From Meghimatium bilineatum (taxonomy: Eukaryota; Mollusca; Gastropoda; Stylommatophora; Philomycidae): a stretch of DNA of 64,000 bases. Positions within the stretch are counted from its first letter, which is position 1, and every line of letters begins with the position of its first letter. The position numbers and the translations under genes were made by a program. A model generated the notes under the pieces. It was not told where the DNA came from. It saw nothing but the letters and a program-made list of their open reading frames with translations, and ran no database searches. The stretch spans positions 540,020 to 604,019 of the forward strand of contig CM067298.1 in assembly GCA_034231615.1 (NCBI GenBank), read 5' to 3'. Shown here in pieces: positions 44,425-56,238 of the stretch.

Positions 44425-46595
44425 GTTGTTGTTCGTCCATCACAAGTGATGATGACCATTTGTTACATCCACTTTTGAAAATTCAATTTTAGTTATGTCC
44501 TTGATTATGAGTTCGTAGATGGCTAATGAGCCTTATTCGAGCTGTAAATGTTGTTGGACAGTTTGGACATGGAATGACGACTGTAGACGGATCTTGGTCT
44601 ATCCGTGACTTTCTAGCTGCTCTCCGCTGTTGAGCTGCTGCATTTCTTTACTTTTCACAAGATGATACGCTCTTTTTTATTTTAGAACGCCATGTAGATC
44701 TATTTTGTGCAAGTTCTTCCCATGTATCGTGGTCTATTTCAAAGGCTTTCAGTGATTTCTTTAACGAGTCCTTGTAGCGCTTCCTTTGGCCACCTTGAGA
44801 TTGTATACCCTTCTCTAGCTCACCATAGAGAAGTATCTTTGGCAGATGGTCTGGCATACGCACCAAATGACCTGCCCAACGAATCTGTGTCTGCATCAGG
44901 ATCGTGTCAATGCTTGGGATACCAGCTCTATCAAGGACAGTGGTATCTGGAATCTTGTCTTGCCATCTGATGTTCATAACTTTTCTGAGACAATTTGTAT
45001 GAAAATGATTGAGTTTTTTCACATGACGTCTATACACAGCCCATGTTTCACTAGTGTATAGCAGCACTGGAAGTACCACTGCTCTGTAAACTTTCAGCTT
45101 AGTCTGTAGGTTAATGCCATTTCTATGTCAAACATTTGCGTACAATCTGCCGAAAGTACTGCTTGCTTTTGAGATCCTTGTATACACTTCATCATCAACA
45201 TTGGCATTTTGTGATAACGTACTGCCTAGATATGTGAATCTATTCACAACTTTCAGTACTACACCATTTACCTTTATGCAGGGCTCGAGATAGCTTTTGC
45301 CAAGTGCTGGTTGTAACATGACTTCTGTTTTCTCTGTGTTAATGGTAAGCCCAAAGTTGGTACAGGCTTTGGAGAATCTGTCTATAATACATTGTAGATC
45401 AGCCTCAGAGTTAGCATTTAGGGCACAGTCATCAGCAAATAGAAGATCCCTGATTGTGTGTGATTTAACTTTGGTTCTTGCTCGAAGCCGCCGAAGGTTG
45501 AACTATTTTCCGTCTATGTGATAGGTGATGTTTACTCCCAGGTCTAGATCTCTGAAAGCATCATTCAACATAGCAGAGATCATGATGATAAATAGGGTAT
45601 GTGCTAATACACATCCTTGTTTTACTCCATTTGAGACAGGAAAGGTTTCAGATAACTCTCCATCATCCTGAACTCTAGCTTGCATTCCATCATGCAATTG
45701 CTGCACCATTGAGATAAATTTCTGTGGACATCCATACTTTGCCAGAATCTTCCACAGACCCTCTCTACTTACTGTGTCAAATGCTTTTGTCAAGTCTATG
45801 AATACTGTGTACAGGTCACAGTGTTGTTCTTGACATTTTTCTTGAAGCTGTCTTTCAGCAAAGATCATATCAGTTGTTCCACGTTCTTTTCTGAAACCAC
45901 ATTGGCTTTCGGGTAGTAGTCCTGCATTTAGATGAGATGTAAGACGGTTCAAAAGGATTCTGGCAAATATCTTTCCAGCAATGGACAGTAGAGAGATACC
46001 ACGATGGTTGTTACAGGACTGGCGGTTCCCTTTACGTTTATACAGGTGTATAATTGTAGCATCCTTAAAGTTTTGTGGAATTTTTTCGCTTTTCCATGAC
46101 TGTTGGAAAATTGTGAAGTTTCTCAATAAGATTTTTACCACCATATTTGTATATTTCGATTGGTATTGAGTCAGAGCCAGGTGCTTTTCCACTAGAAAGC
46201 TGATGAACTGCTTTACGAGTTTCCTCCAAATAGGGATGTCACCTAGCATTTCATTGAGAGGAACCTGTGGTAGTCGGTTGATAGCCTCTTCATTTATTGA
46301 TGATGGGTTATTCAAAATGTGCTCAAAGTGTTCTACCCAGAGCTGCAGGATTTTATCTTTTTCTACGATTAGTTGTGTTTCATTTGCATTGAGAAGTGGA
46401 AAAGATCCCGATGAGGTTGGGCCATATAACATTTTAAGTGCATCATAGAAGTTTCTTAAATCGTTTGTGTCTGCAAATCTTTGTATTTCATCTGCTTTCT
46501 TATTCAGCTATGAGCCCCTCATATGGCGTAGTTTATTTTGAATTATTTTCCATTTGCAATTGAGTGCTTCTTTTTTAGATATTGATTTTGGATCA
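44425..46595 (-). mobile_element. LINE with RT and C-terminal C2H2 zinc finger, inserted in the 45-bp array
   Basis: 5'-truncated, about 2.2 kb. Minus strand: [170 protein letters not shown], then CPNCPTTF and RLISHLRTH (C2H2 finger). Stops at about 45505 and 45127; otherwise open and with an intact FADD site. The 3' end is (CAA)n-like. Family name not assigned; database copies are often labelled craniofacial development protein 2-like. Confidence 0.88.
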
Positions 46596-46599
46596 AATT

Positions 46600-46830
46600 A
46601 CTAACTACCTACAAGATGGAATAAGGTAGATAAGTTGAAAGTAGATAAGGTAACTAACTACAAGATGGAACAAGGTAGATAAGTTGAAAGTAGATAAGGT
46701 AACTACAAGATGGAACAAGGTAGATAAGTTGGAGGTAGATAAGGTAGCTACAAGATGGAACAAGGTAGATAAGTTGGAAGTAGATAAATTGGAGGTAGGT
46801 AAGCTGGAGGTAGGTAAGTTGGAGGATGAT
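46600..46830. repeat. 45-bp array, right segment
   Basis: The array resumes after the LINE with ctacaagatggaataaggta, then gataagttggaggtagataa. Confidence 0.9.
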
Positions 46831-47685
46831 TAATTAATTAACGTTTAGCATGCTATAGTTTGGTCAATCAGACGCAAAATTAGCATATCTTGTACACTGC
46901 AGTTTGGTCAATCAAACAAACAATTGTCGCTAAACCTGATTGGTTAAGTAACCAGATTTTGTCCAATCCTAGTTAGCTATCATTTTAGATTTCCTTTTAC
47001 ATGTATGGCGTTGAAATAATGAAATATTTTAGATTTATCCACATCGGCTAATTGGAACAGAGACATGAAAGTGAAGTGGGTGTTATATGGCGCTATTTTA
47101 TATCGTATTTTCAGTCAAATCATTATGGATTGTGATGTGGATTACTAAATTCTTGATAGGTAAGTTGGTTTTTACATTAGAATATAGTGTTGGTCACGTT
47201 GTTTTTGTGAAGAAGAGGATAAAATTCGACTTTTTGGGGTCGATCACCAAAATGAGTTATGGCAAATCTATACGGTTCATTCATTGTCACAAGGGATATT
47301 ATGATGATTTGACAATGAAACAACATAAATAGTTTGGAATTAGGCATTTTTTTCAGGGTTCCCACTAAAGACATCGAAAAAACAAAGGTAATTAATTTTT
47401 ATATATATTTTTTTTCATTATTTCATGTTATAATTTATTGGTTTTTTTAGAATTTAGGTGTTTACCACTTTCTTACACGGCTCATATCACACAAACACAA
47501 ACAAAACTCACACCAATATATGCAGAATTCAATTCTTTATTTATATGTGTGAATATTATCTAAATATCTCTAACAACAAAATAGTTATCGCATTTTCAGA
47601 AAAAGTTACCAACAATAATGCCAATTCTCAAAAAAGAATCCAACTGCAGGGGGAAAATTTTGATTTTTTGTTTACAGTGTGCTAC
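46831..47685. other. unassigned 855-bp segment within the 45-bp array region
   Basis: Flanked on both sides by 45-bp-type monomers, so probably an insertion. It has repeated gtttggtcaatcaaac-like and CCAAT/ATTGG motifs near 46855-46970 and an 81-codon plus frame (47087-47332) with no known family. No terminal repeats found. Confidence 0.4.
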
Positions 47686-47806
47686 AGGTTAAGTAGAGGA
47701 TGGAACAAGGGAGATACGTTGGAAGTTTATATGTTGAAGATTGATAAGTTAAGTAGAAGATAAAACAAGGGAGATACGTTGGAGAGAGATATGATAAGTA
47801 GGACTC
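47686..47806. repeat. diverged 45-bp-array monomers next to an exon
   Basis: Two units with gataagttaagtagaagata and acaagggagatacgttggag. They end only a few bases from the donor of the 47811-48026 exon. Confidence 0.75.
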
Positions 47807-47810
47807 TGAC

Positions 47811-48026
47811 CTTTAGTTCTATCATCTGCTTCTTGTAACGTGCTACTGTTTTCAAAGTCACCTCATCCTCAGTCTCTACTGTTGTAACTGTAAGATCTAG
47901 ACTCTCCTCCTCAACTTCTTTATTCTCAAGCATTTCTTCACCAATGACCTGCTCTGAGGACACTTGAATCTCTGCCAGAGTTCTAGTTGCGTCAGACTCT
48001 CTCGTTAAAGAAATCTTCAGTGCCTC
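47811..48026 (-). CDS. host-gene exon, probably the same CFAP46-like gene
   Basis: 216-bp exon: acceptor tgtttttaatattcag, donor CTAAAG/gtcaga. Phase 0 at both ends, 72 codons with no stop: EALKISLTRESDATRTLAE, VSSEQVIGEEMLENKEVEE, TVTTVETEDEVTLKTVARY and KKQMIELK. Strongly acidic, then a basic helix. It can join the 38738-38827 exon directly (MIELK/DLAAIV), though intermediate exons may have been missed. Confidence 0.8.
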
Positions 48027-48165
48027 CTGAATATTAAAAACAATATCTTTCTCTCAATTTATTCTTAAAGTACCGGTAGGAATTTAATATTAACACAATT
48101 AAAAAAAATAAACACAAATTTAATGGTGATGACAGTGGTGATGATAAAATGTTGGACATGACAAT

Positions 48166-48237
48166 ATAAATTCAGTGGATGTGCTAGTAAAATTCAGTGG
48201 ATGTGCTAGTAAAATTCAGTGGATGTGCTAGAAAAAT
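48166..48237. repeat. 21-bp tandem repeat, 3 copies
   Basis: Unit aaattcagtggatgtgctag plus t. Confidence 0.9.
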
Positions 48238-48720
48238 TCATCTAGCCTCCTCCAACAACACTCTTTCCATACCATAGTGTCTCTTCACATAGCTGAAAAT
48301 ACTTAATTTCCTACTTAATATGGTGCTTAAAAGCCAGCCACCTTGAACGTTGATTTTCTTAGCACGTCTTAGTTTATCTTTCTTGTTGGAACTATCATGG
48401 TCCGTGGTACTATCATGGTCCGTGGTACTATCATGGTCCGTGGTACTATCATGGTCCGTGGAACTATCATGGTCCATGGTACTATCATGACTCTTCTATA
48501 GCACTTCATTTCAAAAGCCTCTATTCTCTTTGCTGTAATTTGATTTACTTTCCTAGTTATGCACCCATAGGTTGACACTGGCAACACACATGTACTAAAC
48601 AAACATACATTAGTTTCTGTGTTTGCCCCACGGCACAGTTTGTTCTGTTATTTTAATTTTCACATCACTATTGCTGTTCTACTCCTCATCTCAATGTTAC
48701 AGTCTCCTGCACTGTTTATG
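48238..48720 (-). mobile_element. RTE-like LINE fragment with an in-frame 18-bp expansion
   Basis: Minus: a SAGDCNIEMRSRTAIVM block, CVLPVSTYGCITRKVN, RIEAFEMKCYRRV, then repeats of MIVPRT (48397-48485, 18-bp unit actatcatggtccgtggt on the plus strand, 5 copies), then KINVQGGWLLSTILSRKL and YVKRHYGMERVLLE. The repeat replaces the usual LRIPWTARK motif. Confidence 0.8.
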
Positions 48721-48721
48721 T

Positions 48722-48748
48722 TATATATATATATATATATATATATAA
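48722..48748. repeat. (AT)n microsatellite
   Basis: Simple repeat between two LINE pieces. Confidence 0.9.
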
Positions 48749-48749
48749 A

Positions 48750-48890
48750 GTGACATACTCTGTCCTGAACGTTGTCTTCATCATGGATACTCTGAACGCC
48801 TCTCTGTCCCGGGCAAGAAGCCCTGCATTGGCCAGAGACATGTGCATACATTCTTCAATGTCGCTGGTTCATCACCTTCTTGGTCTTATA
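48750..48890 (-). mobile_element. LINE 3'-terminal fragment
   Basis: Minus strand reads DIEECMHMSLANAGLLARDRE, parallel to DIQKCLRMSLVETGQLAH in 60955-61430. Separated from the piece at 48238-48720 by the AT run. Confidence 0.65.
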
Positions 48891-48999
48891 GTCATCCCTC
48901 AGTTAACGCAGTTAATAGGGACCAGATCCGGCCATGATAAGTGAAAAACCGTGAAGTAGTGTCATCCTCTCATTTTTAACACACTCATATTTTTTGTGT

Positions 49000-51348
49000 T
49001 TGTATAATATCAATATAAAAGTAACAAAAAATCAGATAGACCATATATGCATCAATAGAAAACACCGCACCACGATCCAAGATGTTAGAGCATACAGAGC
49101 CGCAGACGTGGGCAGTGATCTTAACTTATGTATTGCCAAACTAAAAGTGAAACTAAAAAGGATCACTAAAGCTGAAAAACATAGAAAAATAGATTCTAAT
49201 CGCCTGTTAGAACAAAACATTCAAAACGCATACAAGCTGGAATTGCAAAATCGTTTCTCCGCATTGCAAAATCTTTCCACTGACAATTCTGAAGATCTCA
49301 TAGATAATAGAACTACATCTTGGGACAACATCAAAAATGCTATGAAAGAAGCAGCCGTTTCAGTTGTGGGTTATACTACTAGTGAGAAAAAGACATTCTT
49401 AAGCGAGACAACATGGAATAAAATCAAATTAAGAAAAGTGGTTAAATTACAACTTTTATCTACTAAAGAACCAGTAAAATATGACATAATTAGAGGGAAT
49501 TATAATGTGATGGACAAAGAAATAAAAATAGCACACGACAGGACAAAAGAACACATATAAACGAATTATCATTAAAAGCAGAAAATGCCGCAAAGAATGG
49601 AAACCGCAAAACATTAAATCATATAATCAAGCAATTATGTAACACAACAGTCACAACAAACAACGTACCCATCAAAGATAAAAACGGAGAACTACTATCA
49701 ACCACCCACGACCAAACAAAGAGGTGGGCAGAACACTTTAATGAACTATTAAATAGACCTCAACCAACAGCTACTCCAGACTTTGTCAATGACACACAAA
49801 TGACAACCATGCCAGTATCATGTGAAATTTTCTCTATCACCGAATTAAAATATGCTATCCATAAACTAAGAAATAACAAAGCCGCTGCCGTTGACGAAAT
49901 AACAAGTGAGATGCTTAAAGCTTCTGATGATAACACATTACAAAACTTGCTGTCTCTTATGAATGATGTCTGATGCAATGAAAATCCACCTCAACAATGG
50001 AAAGACGGTATCATTGTCAAACTCCCTAAGAAAGGCGACCCCTCAGACTGCAACAACTGGCGGGGTGTCACCCTATTATCAATCATAGGCAAGGTCTTCC
50101 TAAGCATCATATTGGAAAGATTAAAGAATGCTGTTGATAAACTACTCAGAGAAGAACAAGCAGGCTTTAGATCAGCTCGCTCCTGCACAGACAACATATT
50201 TTCTCTTCGCATCATCATTGAAGAATCACTCGAATTTCAATCCCCGCTCAAAATCAACTTTGTTGACTTTGAAAAAGCATTTGATAGTCTTCATCAGCCT
50301 ACGTTATGGAATATTCTACAGCAATACGGTTTTCCTACTAAAATAATCAATGTTATAAAGGCATTCTACACCAACTCACATTGCTGTGTTCAAACAAACA
50401 CTGAGAAGTCAGAATGGTTCCAAGTTGTTACGGGCGTTAAACAGGGATGCATCAAGTCCCCATTACTTTTCTGCGTCGCTATTGATTGGGTCATGAGAAA
50501 GAGCACTGAAAATGAGCTGACAGGAATAAAATGGATTAATAATACCGTTCTCGAAGATCTTGACTACGCAGATGACCTGGCCCTTTTGAGCGCAAACCAC
50601 ACAGATGCTCAATCTAAGTTTGACAATATCCAACACTACTCAAATCAGATAGGGTTGAAAATCAACACATCAAAAACTCATATACTAGATTTTACGAGAT
50701 CCAACGACAACATAGAAATTCAAAATGTTCCATTATTAAAAGTCAACAATTTTACATATTTAGGCACCAATCTAGCATTGGATGGAGACTCATCAAAAGA
50801 AATTTTACACCGTATTGCCCTTGCAGCGGGTGCTTTCAATAAACTACGCAACATATGGACGTCAAACACACTAAGAAACACCACAAAACTCAAGTTAACT
50901 CCAACATCATCCCTATTCTATCATATGGGTGCGAAAGTTGGAAAGCCACAAAAGCCACAGATAAAAGACTCGACTCCTTTGAAAACAAATGCCTACGTAC
51001 CATTCTGAACGTGGAGTGACTTTAAATCTAACACTACTATAAGAGAGGAAAGCAAACAAACCTATATATCTTCCTTCATTAGACAAAGGCGTTGGACTTA
51101 CATCGGCCATGTTCTCAGAATGAACAGCCTAAGAATTCCCCAGCAATCACTATATTGGGTGCCACCTGGAGTAAGAAGAAGAGGGAGACCTAGAGAAACT
51201 CTACGAAGAACCATTAATAGAGAAGGCATGTCAATGAACCTAAACAACACGCAACAATTGAAAGACCTGGCAACACAAAGACAGAAATGGAAGGCTATGG
51301 TTTCTGCCCTATGCGCCGCCTATGGCCCTGGAGGAACATAACATAACA
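49000..51348 (+). mobile_element. RTE-like LINE, family beta copy 1 (5'-truncated)
   Basis: Starts inside the endonuclease (VTKNQIDHICINRKHR; the SDH motif is SDL at about 49112). It continues through linker and RT: LRNNKAAAVDEITSEML, KLPKKGDPSDCNNWRGVTLL, LLREEQAGFRSARSC, INFVDFEKAFDSLHQPTLW, TGVKQGCIKSPLLF and DLDYADDLALLSANH, then FTYLGTNLALDGDSSKEI, YIGHVLRMNSLRIPQQSLYW, RRRGRPRETLRR and SALCAAYGPGGT. Ends in a (CATAA)n tail. Lesions: stops at 49558 and 49972, and 4- to 5-bp deletions near 50898 and 51012 relative to copy 2. Confidence 0.9.
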
Positions 51349-51499
51349 TATAATATCAATAAGTGTATATGAAACCATATAAATGCATATGTTATAATTA
51401 GAACATTAAAGAATAGTTTCAAACATGTAACTAAAATATTAGTAGTATAAATAACATACATAAAATAATGTATAAATAATATACATGTAATACGTGTGT

Positions 51500-52115
51500 G
51501 TGTATCGTAACGAAGCTCTACGTAATGAAGAGCTGCATTTGGTCTGCCGAGGAAGCCTCCCTATACAAGGGAACACTGCGAAGGTCAAATCTCCTCTTGA
51601 ATTTCTCGAACCAGCCCTTGCTGGCAACAAAACCACGTTTTTCTCATGGGGTAGGATCACTCGAGGCACTGGTACTAGGCTGAGTTCATTTTCGTTGTCT
51701 TCGTTCAACTCTCCTTCAGGAACGAGGCTATCATACAGGGTTTTGGCTTTAGTCCGAATCATATTGGTATCGAGACTAACCTTCTTTTCCCGACAGTCCG
51801 ATATCCACACTGATACGGCATTCTCCATTTTCACAATTCGCTTATTACGAGAAGTCACAACTCACTTAGTGACCTTGGAGAACGATATCGAAGCAGTTTT
51901 ACAAATATTCACTTCATCTTTTTTTATGTAGTGAACCGTCGATTCGTTCAATCCGTAATGGCGTGAAACAGACGCATAGCTATGGCCTGCCTTAAGTATG
52001 TCCAATAAATTAACTTTCTTGTTCAATGTCATCATTTTTCTCTTCTTCTTGGGTTCACTAGAGGATTTAGAGAGTGGAGGACGTTTAGGAGCCATTTTAA
52101 AGGGCATCACAAGCA
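51500..52115 (-). mobile_element. Tigger/Jerky-like pogo transposase fragment
   Basis: Minus strand: MAPKRPPLSKSSSEPKKKRK, then the psq-type HTH (LNKKVNLLDILKAGHSYAS, VSRHYGLNESTVHYIKK), then a CENP-B-type HTH (NAVSVWISDCREKKVSLD, IRTKAKTLYDSL and, after a frameshift, SKGWFEKFKRRF). The DDE domain is missing. Frameshifts at about 51860 and 51620. Not the same family as the 56239 element. Confidence 0.8.
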
Positions 52116-52339
52116 CTATTTTGAACAAAAAGACACAAGAGAACAGCAAATATTAGCCACACCTCGAGACTAAGCATCACTCAAACATTGATTTGAATGA
52201 GTGCAGTCGTCTTCACTGTTGTTCAGAGTCTAATGCTGCTGAAACAGACGTCGACAACAGGACGCATCTCTGGTTCTTGCGACATGTTTCTTTGTTGTTC
52301 CGGCCGACCACGAACTGTGAGGGCTGAAGCTCTAGCGTT

Positions 52340-54420
52340 GTTATTATATCTAACAGATATAACAGAGAGAACAGAGAGCTGCAGGGTGTGCAGATAACAT
52401 TGCAAGGTAGAAGGTGGAACATCATCAACGTCTACATGGGAAATAACTCCCACATTAAGCCTGACGACTGTGAGTTCATCAGCGAACTTGAGCATCTCCC
52501 TGGAGAAATGCTACTGGTCTGTGGAGATTTTGATGCACGAAATGTCTCCTGGGGAAACCCAAACAACAACCATCAAGGACTGGCTTTAAATGAAGCGCTA
52601 CTCGAGACTGATCTAGCTCTTCGGAACTGCATGACTAGATTAGCAACCAAAGAAACAGACTCCGATTCCAACATTGACCTCGCACTGATCTCAGGTCATG
52701 GAGCGACAGATGCGAGATGGACAGCTCTCAAATATCATGGAAGCGACCATTTGCCATGCGCCATAAGCTTCTCAAAAGGACGTCAAGACAGATTGATCAA
52801 GATTCACCACCCGTTTAGATATGCGCGCACGAAAGAATCCGTGCTTAGCAGCTTGAGAAAGAAGGCCTGGGAAGGCAAGTGGGTGAGACCTAAGATCTAA
52901 TAGCCCCCATGGTGGAATAAAGAGACAGAGGCAATATGGCTACTCAAAAAGCAAGCGATAAAGGATTGGCAACGCATTAGGAAACAAGCAAACATCACAC
53001 TCAGTGATAGATTGGAGGCACGGAAAGCAATGAAGAAGACAATAGAGTCTTTTAAACAAGTTGCCGAAGTAGCAAAGAAGATGTGTTGGAATAAATTCAC
53101 CAAGGAGGTCACGGCGGACAAAGCATTACACAAGTTTTGGAAACTACATAGGTCAATGAAGCGGAGAACAGAATCGAAACCCAGTAGAAGTGTGAGGGAC
53201 GACACAGGGCAGACATTGATATCAGATGATATGAAAGGTAGAGCTTTCTTTGATAGATATCTTTAACAAACTAATCGAGGTGACTTAGATCAGCGCAAAG
53301 AAATGCTGCATATCCTGACATCCATCACGGATTTTAGGGCCAAAGAAGACCAGCTTGCAGATGTTAAAGAAGTGCAACTGGCTATTAAGAATGCATCCGA
53401 TGGCGCTCCAGGTCCGGATGGAATCAGGTACAGCTTACTCAAGGACATTGCGGAGAATATGCTAGCTTTAATAACAGACGATTATAATACGAGTCTGAAA
53501 ACAGGAGTAGTACCAGCAGAGTGGCTACATAGCTATCTTATACCCGTGCCAAAACCAGGCAAAGATTCTACGGACATAAAAGGTTATCGCAGGCAAAGAT
53601 TCTACGGACATAAAAGGTTATCACATCATCACACTGAAGAATGTGTATGGTAAGATTCTGGAACCAATTGTGGCTAGACACATAACCAGGGAACTAGAGA
53701 TAAAAGGCGTTCTCCCAAATAACCTAGGGGCATACAGACCTAGACGAGACACAGTCACAAAAACAGCAGTTTTTGCATATGAAGTTTATGAAGGTTTTCA
53801 GAACAAAGAAGAATCTGCAGTTGCAGTGATAGACCTGAAAGATGCATACAATAGAGTTAGCTACACCCATATCATCGACATGCTAAGGGAACAAGATATC
53901 CACCCCTGGATCATACGCTGGATAGCAAATGTGCTAATCTGTAGAAAAGTCTCTCTGAGGTGTGGATCCTGTACATCTGAGATCAGAACAATAGCACCTG
54001 GTCTTCCACAAGGATCTCCTCTGTCCCCAGTACTGTTTAATGTGTATACATTGAGAATTGCCTAACATTCGCTGATGAAATCCTGCTATACAACATGGGT
54101 AGGAACAGAACAGATATACTTGAGAGTGTACAGAATAGATTAGATCAATTGTCGTTATGGTGCAAAACATACAACTCTGTGATATATCCCTCAAAAACAA
54201 AGGTCATCTGGTACTCTTTAAATAATAATCTGGTCAGTGACACACTGCCAGTTGTGAGATTCATGGGCTCATTCGTTGAAAGAGAACAGGGCCCTAAATA
54301 TCTTGGTATAATCGTTAATAACAGTCTCTCATTCAACAAACACGTCACACATATGATTCAGAAGGCTAAAAGAGGAATCAGTGTTAGCAAGGTTATGGCC
54401 TGAAATCAACACCTGATACG
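52340..54420 (+). mobile_element. LINE with endonuclease and RT, Jockey-type (decayed)
   Basis: Endonuclease from GRRWNIINVYMGNNSH with LLVCGDFDARNVSWGN and GSDHLPCAISF; linker PPWWNKETEA, FKQVAEVAKKMCWNKFT; RT with GAPGPDGIRYSLLKDIA, WLHSYLIPVPKPGKDS, LEIKGVLPNNLGAYRPRRDT, AVAVIDLKDAYNRVSYTHI, APGLPQGSPLSPVLFNVY, TFADEILLY and PKYLGIIVNNSLSFNKHV. The second active-site aspartate is glutamate (FADE). A 34-bp direct duplication at 53557-53624 shifts the frame. Stops at 52899, 53264 and 54063. Confidence 0.88.
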
Positions 54421-54539
54421 GACTCGGAGTCTACATACACTGGGATGGTGCTGGAATGGAGGGCAGAGCACTTATAGGAATATCCCACATGCTGTAAACT
54501 GTGAAGCCAGTTTCTAAAAAAGAATCAAGAATCTACAAT

Positions 54540-55386
54540 ACATTGTTGATCTACTATAAGTTGTTGATCTAATATAAAGTGTTATCTACTATACAGTGTT
54601 GATCTACTATAAAGTGTTGATCTACTATAAGTTGTTGATCTAATATAAAGTGTTTATCTACTATAAAGTGTTGATCTACTATAAAGTGTTGATCTACTAT
54701 AAAGTGTTGATCTACTATAAAGTGTTGATCTACTATAAAGTGTTGATCTACTATAAAGTGTTGATCTACTATAAAGTGTTGATCTACTATAAGTTGTTGA
54801 TCTACTATAAAGTGTTGATCTACTATAAAGTGTTGATCTACTATAAAGTGTTGATCTACTATAAAGTGTTGATCTACTATAAAGTGTTGATCTACTATAA
54901 AGTGTTGATCTACTATAAAGTGTTGATCTACTATAAAGTGTTGATCTACTATAAAGTGTTGATCTACTATAAAGTGTTGATCTACTATAAGTTGTTGATC
55001 TACTATAAAGTGTTGATCTACTATAAAGTGTTGATCTACTATAAAGTGTTGATCTACTATAAAGTGTTGATCTACTATAAAGTGTTGATCTACTATAAAG
55101 TGTTGATCTACTATAAAGTGTTGATCTACTATAAAGTGTTGATCTACTATAAAGTGTTGATCTACTATAAAGTGTTGATCTACTATAAGTTGTTGATCTA
55201 CTATAAAGTGTTGATCTACTATAAAGTGTTGATCTACTATAAAGTGTTGATCTACTATAAAGTGTTGATCTACTATAAAGTGTTGATCTACTATAAAGTG
55301 TTGATCTACTATAAAGTGTTGATCTACTATAAAGTGTTGATCTACTATAAAGTGTTGATCTACTATAAAGTGTTGATCTAATATAT
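54540..55386. repeat. 18-bp minisatellite, about 46 copies
   Basis: Unit gttgatctactataaagt; a 17-bp variant (ctataagttgttgatc) recurs at intervals. The 243-codon frame is an artefact of the period. Confidence 0.95.
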
Positions 55387-55822
55387 TGGCCTTGTGGTGA
55401 TCTACTATATAGACTTAGTGTAGATATACTATACAGTGTTGGTCTTCTGGATCTACTGTATAGTATTAACTATATAGTGTTGATCTACTATATAGCATAG
55501 GTGTGTCAAATATCCACATTGTGTGTGGTTTTTTGCAAGGTTTGACTCTGTACACTCATAGTCTACAAAACATATTAAGTTTTTTATATGAATTTTACAG
55601 ATCTGTATGTTTTGGGGTTTTTTTACTCAATTTAGTGATGACACTGATTTTCTGTGTTTTTTAAATATTTTATTGGCAACAGTGATTTGAATGGTTTTTA
55701 TTTTATTTTATAACAACAGTGGTTTTTTCAAGATTTAACATTTATTTTAATGGCAACACTGCTTTTAAAGCCATTAGCAGTACTTTCATTATTCCATATT
55801 ATGTATTATTCCAATAGAAGAT
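55387..55822. other. unassigned AT-rich sequence
   Basis: Diverged 18-bp-array monomers to about 55500, then T-rich sequence without recognised features. Confidence 0.4.
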
Positions 55823-55905
55823 CTCTCTAGCATAGTGGTTAAACTATTTGCCTTGTCATTTACATGGTGAATATTTTGGAGATCATATGGGAAACAGAAT
55901 ATGGT
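55823..55905 (+). mobile_element. degenerate tRNA-derived SINE head (possible)
   Basis: ctctagcatagtggttaa fits a polymerase III A box (TAGCATAGTGG). The B-box position has only ggagatcatatggg. Weak. Confidence 0.35.
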
Positions 55906-56162
55906 GAAGTCAATCCTCTACAATTTCTGAACCCTTTTTCATTATTCCATGTGATTGTTAAGTTCTCTGTATACCAAACGAGGGAATTATTTCTAAGTTA
56001 ATTAATGAATTTTATTTATTTATTAGAAATGAAGCCTATAATTTCACAAATTTCTCAACTATTATTCCTAGAACATGACTGCACAATAATGCTACCAATA
56101 AACTTAACTATTGCATAATTGGGGGGGGGGGATAATGCAGCAGAAATAAAAGATCTACTTAC

Positions 56163-56211
56163 CAGTAGATGTACATGAATAGTATTCCTCCACACGAAGC
56201 TGCTCATAAAA
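56163..56211 (-). CDS. host-gene exon, frame uncertain
   Basis: Donor CTACTG/gtaagt is consensus; the likely acceptor is gtgtttagttag at 56212. The 49-bp exon is open in two frames (FYEQLRVEEYYSCTST or FMSSFVWRNTIHVHLL), both protein-like. The second leaves in phase 0, which would fit the 47811-48026 exon. Its 5' part lies inside the 61-bp repeat that flanks the transposon. Confidence 0.55.
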
Positions 56212-56238
56212 CTAACTAAACACATCACTATGCACATA
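56178..56238. repeat. 61-bp direct repeat, left of the pogo element
   Basis: Starts aatagtattcctccacacga and ends atcactatgcacata. The copy at 59077-59137 has one difference (cataaa versus cacaaa). The last two bases TA form the expected target dinucleotide. Confidence 0.9.

Noticed and set aside
46831-47332. promoter with CCAAT boxes and an 81-codon gene
   Set aside because: The CCAAT/ATTGG motifs are short and no TATA, initiator or conserved protein supports a gene.
54650-55381. 243-codon IYYKVL repeat protein
   Set aside because: 18-bp minisatellite; no start context, splice site or other coding sign.
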